This document shows positions 5,897-9,470 of a stretch of DNA of 9,470 bases, one piece after another. This stretch comes from Piscirickettsiaceae bacterium (GTDB taxonomy: Bacteria > Pseudomonadota > Gammaproteobacteria > Nitrosococcales > Methylophagaceae). The translations under genes were made by a program, and so were the position numbers. The DNA is taken from positions 1-9,470 of the forward strand of contig JAUXFA010000026.1 in the NCBI GenBank assembly GCA_030620285.1. The letters are read 5' to 3'. The notes beneath the pieces were generated by a model that searched no databases, was not told the DNA's origin, and saw nothing but the letters and a program-made list of their open reading frames with translations. The first letter of the stretch is position 1, and each line of letters opens with the position of its first letter.

Positions 5897-7254
5897 AATT
5901 CACTTATTTAATGCTTCTTGGTGGATTATTGTTTTTTCCATCATTACAAGCAGCAGAGAAAGCGGCAGATTTAGATGCATTACTGGAACAGGTCAAACGT
6001 GAGAGCGTATTAGAGCAACAAAAAAATAAATTACGTGAAGCAGAATTTGTAACAGCACGAGATGAACAAGCTCAATTATTAGTGGATGCGAAAGCACAGC
6101 TGGCTTTTGAAGAACAGAAAACAGAATTGCTTAATCAAGCATTCCAAGATTATGAACAGGGTTTGACGGAAAAAGAGGCTTTATTGCAAGAAAAATCAGG
6201 TTCATTAGGTGAATTATTTGGCACGGTTCGACAAATGGCTAATGATAGTAGAGGTGTTTTAGAAAGCTCTATGACATCATCGCAATTGCCCGATCGAGGT
6301 CAGTTTTTATCTAAATTAGCAGAATTAAAGCAACAACCGACAATTGATGAATTACGCGAATTCTGGTTGTTATTACAAGAAGAAATGACAGAGTCAGGAA
6401 AAGTGAGCCAATTTTCTGTTCCTGTAATTACAGCTGCAGGCCAGGTTGAAGACCAACAGGTAACGCGTATTGGCGTATTTTCGGCCTTTAGTGATGGTAA
6501 GTTTTTACGATATTTACCAGAAACAGGAAGCTTAGTAGAGCTGGGGCGACAACCTGTTAGCCGTTTACGAGAGGTGGTGGCAGAGTTTGAAGCGGTAACA
6601 GATGCCTCAATTCAACCGGTAGTGATTGATCCCACTCGTGGTGCCATTATGGCCTTATTAGTACAGGCACCTGATTTGAAAGAACGTATTCAGCAAGGTG
6701 GTTGGATTGGTTTTATTATTCTTGGTTTAGGAGCAATTGGTTTATTAATTGCCTTAATACGCTTTGCATCGTTAACCGTAGTCGGACGAGGCATTGCAAA
6801 ACAGCAAAAACAGACTGAAGTGAGCTTGAAGAACCCATTAGGCCGTATTTTATCAACATATAGCGACACGGTTTCCCAAGATGTTGAAACGTTATCCTTA
6901 AAACTGGATGAGGCAATATTACGAGAAATTCCTAAAATAGAACGAGGCTTGATTACATTAGCGATTTTGGCGGCGATAGCACCAATGTTAGGTCTTCTAG
7001 GTACGGTTTCTGGGATGATCGAAACATTTCAGTCGATAACACTATTTGGAACCGGCGACCCTAAATTAATGTCTGGCGGGATATCTCAAGCCTTAGTCAC
7101 AACCGAGTTAGGTTTAGCTGTTGCTATCCCTATATTATTAATTCATAGTGCATTATCGAGTAAAAGTAACCGTTTAGTACAAATTTTAGATGAAGAAAGT
7201 GCCGCCTTAGTGGCTCGAAATGCAGAAAAGCAAAATGGAATCACTAACAACTAA
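5893..7254 (+). CDS. ttpC: TtpC-like ExbB/TolQ/MotA family protein with periplasmic coiled-coil arm
   Basis: Inner-membrane component of the TonB2 energy-transduction complex. In Vibrio, TtpC is required in addition to ExbB2, ExbD2 and TonB2 for iron-siderophore uptake. The 453-residue protein has a signal peptide (1-20, SLQA before the cut), a coiled-coil region (about 25-115), a periplasmic module (about 150-262) that includes TRIGVFSAFSDGKFLRYLP, and three membrane helices (about 271-291, 352-375, 403-422). The last two make up the MotA_ExbB domain with PMLGLLGTVSGM (364-375) and SGGISQALVTTELGL (394-408). Counting the precursor, the usual ExbB is only half this length. A strong ribosome site GGAGG lies 7 bases upstream and the start overlaps the DUF3450 stop. 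By eye, the position of the ExbB glutamate E176 is Q399, with a glutamate at 405. The gene symbol rests on architecture and context. Confidence 0.88.
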   Translation: MKFTYLMLLGGLLFFPSLQAAEKAADLDALLEQVKRESVLEQQKNKLREAEFVTARDEQAQLLVDAKAQLAFEEQKTELLNQAFQDYEQGLTEKEALLQEKSGSLGELFGTVRQMANDSRGVLESSMTSSQLPDRGQFLSKLAELKQQPTIDELREFWLLLQEEMTESGKVSQFSVPVITAAGQVEDQQVTRIGVFSAFSDGKFLRYLPETGSLVELGRQPVSRLREVVAEFEAVTDASIQPVVIDPTRGAIMALLVQAPDLKERIQQGGWIGFIILGLGAIGLLIALIRFASLTVVGRGIAKQQKQTEVSLKNPLGRILSTYSDTVSQDVETLSLKLDEAILREIPKIERGLITLAILAAIAPMLGLLGTVSGMIETFQSITLFGTGDPKLMSGGISQALVTTELGLAVAIPILLIHSALSSKSNRLVQILDEESAALVARNAEKQNGITNN

Positions 7255-7759
7255 CCTCTTTAATATTCATCTGCTGCTAGAAAGTGGCGGTTTGGTGTTG
7301 TGGGCGATATTAATCGCGTCAGTTTTGATGTGGACGCTTATTATAGAACGCTATTTTTTTGTTTATATTGTTCATCCGACACAGCTTAAAAAATTAATTG
7401 CAGATTGGCAGAAAAGAGCAGAACGCAGCAGCTGGTATGCACAAAAAATTCGCCAAGGCATGATTGCTGAAAGTACCTTATCTTTAAAGCAATATTTAAT
7501 GGCGATACGAACCTTAATTATTGCGTTACCAATGTTGGGTTTATTGGGTACTGTTGATGGCATGATTCAAACGTTTGATGTATTAACGGTATTTGGAACA
7601 GGTAATGCCCGAGGAATGGCTGGTGGCATTTCGGTTGCATTGATCACCACAATGGGTGGATTGTTGGCGGCGTTATCAGGGATGTATTTTAGTACTCAGC
7701 TAGAGCAGCGTGTAGCGCGAACGGTTGATAATGTTGCCGATGCATTGCGACGAGATTAG
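7220..7759 (+). CDS. exbB: ExbB2-type proton channel subunit (MotA/TolQ/ExbB family)
   Basis: Inner-membrane proton-channel subunit that works with ExbD to energise TonB. The 179-residue protein has a helix near 25-45 (GGLVLWAILIASVLMW) followed by IIERY, a cytoplasmic segment, then two helices (about 98-118 and 136-157) containing PMLGLLGTVDGM (104-115) and AGGISVALITTMGGL (134-148). This half closely parallels the end of TtpC, pointing to an old duplication within the operon. The reading frame overlaps the ttpC end by 35 bases. Met6 at 7235 is an equally credible start, cutting the overlap to 20 bases; neither has a clear ribosome site, so coupling to ttpC translation is likely. At the position of E. 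coli ExbB E176 there is V139, whereas the conserved threonines (T111, T144) are kept. Confidence 0.9.
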   Translation: MQKSKMESLTTNLFNIHLLLESGGLVLWAILIASVLMWTLIIERYFFVYIVHPTQLKKLIADWQKRAERSSWYAQKIRQGMIAESTLSLKQYLMAIRTLIIALPMLGLLGTVDGMIQTFDVLTVFGTGNARGMAGGISVALITTMGGLLAALSGMYFSTQLEQRVARTVDNVADALRRD

Positions 7760-7780
7760 AGAGTAAGGCTAAAAATAGTT

Positions 7781-8188
7781 ATGAGAAACAGACATTCACG
7801 ACGCCAGAGCGGTGCTATAGCTGACGTCAATATGACGCCGTTAATTGATATGGTATTTATCTTATTGATTTTTTTTATTGTCACTACTTCTTTTGTTAAA
7901 GAAACAGGAGTTGATGTTAGCCGACCATCTGCAAAAACAGCGGTGAATAAAGAAAAAGCGAATATTCTTATTGCAATCACATTGGATGGCAGGATTAAAA
8001 TGGATAAACGTTGGATCGATAGGCGTGCTGTGCGGGCAAATGTTGAACGAATGCATGCCGAAAATCCTGAAGGTGCGGTAATTATTTTGGCAGATAAAGA
8101 ATCCAAAACAGGTTTGTTAATTGAAGTAATGGATCAAGCACGGCTGGCGGGCGTTGCAAATGTTTCTATTGCAGCAGAGCGCGATTAA
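7781..8188 (+). CDS. exbD: ExbD2-type biopolymer transport protein
   Basis: Partner of ExbB in the proton-driven TonB motor, with one inner-membrane helix and a periplasmic domain. The 135-residue protein begins with a basic cytoplasmic tail (MRNRHSRRQSG), then NMTPLIDMVFILLIFFIV (17-34), in which D23 corresponds to the essential membrane aspartate D25 of E. coli ExbD. The helix runs to about residue 38. The periplasmic part contains ITLDGRIKMD (66-75) and the family pattern VIILADKESKTG near 99-110. It is 21 bases after exbB and 11 bases before tonB. The only ribosome-site-like sequence, AAGG around 7767, is rather far from the start. Length and motifs are normal for the family. Confidence 0.93.
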   Translation: MRNRHSRRQSGAIADVNMTPLIDMVFILLIFFIVTTSFVKETGVDVSRPSAKTAVNKEKANILIAITLDGRIKMDKRWIDRRAVRANVERMHAENPEGAVIILADKESKTGLLIEVMDQARLAGVANVSIAAERD

Positions 8189-8199
8189 GGACAAATTTA

Positions 8200-8862
8200 A
8201 TGCGTTTAACCATCGGATTACTTCTTGCCATATTGGTCAACCTTGGTTTATTTACCTTGATGCAACAAATGACGTCAGCAAAAAGCATTGAGAGACGTGT
8301 AATAGAAGATATTCGATTATTGGACTTTGTCCGATTGAAGCGTGAGACACGGACGGAAACTAAAAAACGTGAATTGCCTAAAAAGCCGCCGCCACCTAAA
8401 AAGCCTCCACCCCCACCGAAAGCACCGGCACCGCAGGTAAACAAACCTAAAGCGCCGGCTCCAAAGTTAGATATACCGCGAATTGATGTGCCATTAAATA
8501 TTGCTGGCGGCCCGTACTTAGGTGATTTCTCATCAGCTCCGAAGATAGCTCCAGTGGTAGCGCCAGAGCCTGTTATTGCTCCGTTAATAGACGATGAAGT
8601 CATCCCCTTGGTCCGTATTCCACCGCGTTACCCACGTTCAGCATCACGCCGAGGAATTGAAGGATCAGTGACTGTTTCTTTTACGATTACTAAAGCAGGT
8701 CAAGTACGGGATCCCGTTATTGTCAATGCAAAGCCGGAAAACATTTTTGATAAGGCGGCATTAAAAGCTATTCTAAAATGGAAATTCAAACCAAAAGTAG
8801 TCAATGGACAGCCTGTTGAGCGTCAGGCTACTCAAGATATTGAATTTAAGTTGGCAAAATAA
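8200..8862 (+). CDS. tonB: TonB2-type energy transducer
   Basis: Periplasm-spanning protein that transmits the ExbB/ExbD motor force to outer-membrane receptors. The 220-residue protein has a single N-terminal anchor (about 3-21) with almost no cytoplasmic extension, then a proline- and lysine-rich spacer (60-90) with KKPPPP and KKPPPPPK blocks. A second, alanine/proline-rich stretch runs to about residue 130. The TonB C-terminal domain covers about 137-220, with the YP motif in PPRYPRSA, GIEGSVTVSFTIT (152-164) and the final KWKFKP...GQPV segment. The anchor lacks the Ser and His residues (S16/H20) known to matter in E. coli TonB. An AAGGA ribosome site lies about 8 bases upstream. The TPR gene starts at the base after the stop codon. 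The family is certain; assignment to the TonB2 branch rests on context and the short N-terminus. Confidence 0.93.
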   Translation: MRLTIGLLLAILVNLGLFTLMQQMTSAKSIERRVIEDIRLLDFVRLKRETRTETKKRELPKKPPPPKKPPPPPKAPAPQVNKPKAPAPKLDIPRIDVPLNIAGGPYLGDFSSAPKIAPVVAPEPVIAPLIDDEVIPLVRIPPRYPRSASRRGIEGSVTVSFTITKAGQVRDPVIVNAKPENIFDKAALKAILKWKFKPKVVNGQPVERQATQDIEFKLAK

Positions 8863-9470
8863 ATGATGAATGCGTCACGACCACTATCAAAGATAATTTT
8901 GTTAATGATGCTGCTATTGTCTGCGACCATAACCGTCGCTGAACAAGATGGTCAGTATTTATTAACTGAAAAAACATACAAAGTATTGAACGCCGCTCAA
9001 GAATTAATGGCAGCTGATAAAAATGCACAAGCGGAGACCAAACTTAAAGCCTTGTTAAAGGTAACTGAATCTTATGAAAGGGCTGTGGTACAGCAGACTC
9101 TAGGCTATTTATATTCATCACAACAAGATTATAAAAAGGCCAGTGCTGTATTCCAGCAGGCATTGGATTCTAATGCATTACCTAAAAAAGTAAGTCATGA
9201 CCTAAAATATAATTTGGCGCAATTACTTATTGCTGACGATCAATATAACAAAGGAATTGCATTGCTAGAGCAATGGTTACAAGCTGAAAAATCGCCAGCC
9301 AATAGTGTTAATATTTTATTAGCAAGCGCCCACTATAGAGTCAAAAATTATAAAAAAACGGTCGAATACATGCGGATCGCCATCAGCAAGGATAAAGATC
9401 CCAAAGAAGCCTGGTATCAAGTATTGTTATCAGCCCATTTAGAATTGAAACACTATAAGTCTGCTATTAA
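8863..9470 (+). CDS. Periplasmic TPR-repeat protein (C-terminal part missing)
   Basis: Last visible gene of the TonB operon, open to the right edge with 202 complete codons and no stop. A signal peptide of about 26 residues (hydrophobic IILLMMLLLSATITVA, cut before EQDG) predicts export. The mature part is helical with tetratricopeptide-like repeats, the clearest at about 75-105 (LGYLYSSQQDYKKASAVFQQAL). Others fall around 115-140 (YNLAQLLIADDQYNKGIALLEQ), about 150-175 (LLASAHYRVKNYKKTVEYM) and one starting near 184. TPR proteins usually bind other proteins, and TPR genes commonly close TonB2/TtpC clusters, so a scaffolding role in the complex is likely. Its ATG directly follows the tonB stop (TAAATGATG) with no strong ribosome site, so coupled translation is likely. 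Met1 and Met2 cannot be told apart. Specific function unknown. Confidence 0.85.
   Translation, partial: MMNASRPLSKIILLMMLLLSATITVAEQDGQYLLTEKTYKVLNAAQELMAADKNAQAETKLKALLKVTESYERAVVQQTLGYLYSSQQDYKKASAVFQQALDSNALPKKVSHDLKYNLAQLLIADDQYNKGIALLEQWLQAEKSPANSVNILLASAHYRVKNYKKTVEYMRIAISKDKDPKEAWYQVLLSAHLELKHYKSAI

Noticed and set aside
7756..8106. Minus-strand 116-residue open frame
   Set aside because: It lies antisense to exbD, which has unmistakable family motifs and a normal length.
8166..8603. Minus-strand 145-residue Gly-rich open frame
   Set aside because: It is the antisense shadow of the proline-rich tonB spacer: Pro codons read backwards give Gly. The tonB frame is clearly the real gene.

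Overview
The window looks like an ordinary chromosomal stretch of a moderately AT-rich gammaproteobacterium. Exonuclease I (SbcB) and HemL match Escherichia coli proteins closely along their length. The cluster DUF3450 - long ExbB - short ExbB - ExbD - TonB - TPR is the arrangement known from marine and environmental gammaproteobacteria as the TonB2/TtpC system. A methylotroph such as Methylophaga is possible because the sensor kinase has a LapD/MoxY-like input region, but this genus guess is weak. There are no insertion sequences, phage genes, tRNAs, rRNAs or CRISPR arrays.

Layout. (1) 1-2728, minus strand: hemL (tetrapyrrole synthesis), followed 12 bases later by sbcB, whose last codons lie beyond the left edge. 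(2) 2729-2795: a short divergent spacer with a possible extended -10 promoter for the kinase. (3) 2796-4768, plus strand: a two-component pair, a membrane histidine kinase of the NarX/UhpB/MoxY type and a NarL/LuxR-type response regulator, overlapping by ATGA. (4) 4769-5110: a 342-base non-coding gap holding a 14-bp perfect palindrome, a strong intrinsic terminator, a second weaker hairpin plus T-tract, a good sigma-70-type promoter, and an 18-bp perfect palindrome placed where the transcript should start. (5) 5120-9470, plus strand: a tightly packed operon of six genes, DUF3450, TtpC-like ExbB with a periplasmic coiled coil, ExbB2, ExbD2, TonB2 and a periplasmic TPR protein that runs off the right edge.

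How the genes work together. ExbB2/ExbD2/TonB2 should use the proton gradient to energise outer-membrane receptors. TtpC adds a second ExbB-like unit with a large periplasmic arm. DUF3450 and the TPR protein are probable periplasmic accessory factors. No TonB-dependent receptor is present, so the substrate is unknown. The adjacent kinase/regulator pair could control the TonB operon, but this is inferred only from position.

The genes belong to recognised families, so I do not see a wholly new system. The points most worth a second look are the start-site palindrome, the nested hairpins in the gap, the similarity between DUF3450 and the TtpC periplasmic arm, and non-canonical residues in both ExbB-type subunits and in the TonB membrane anchor.
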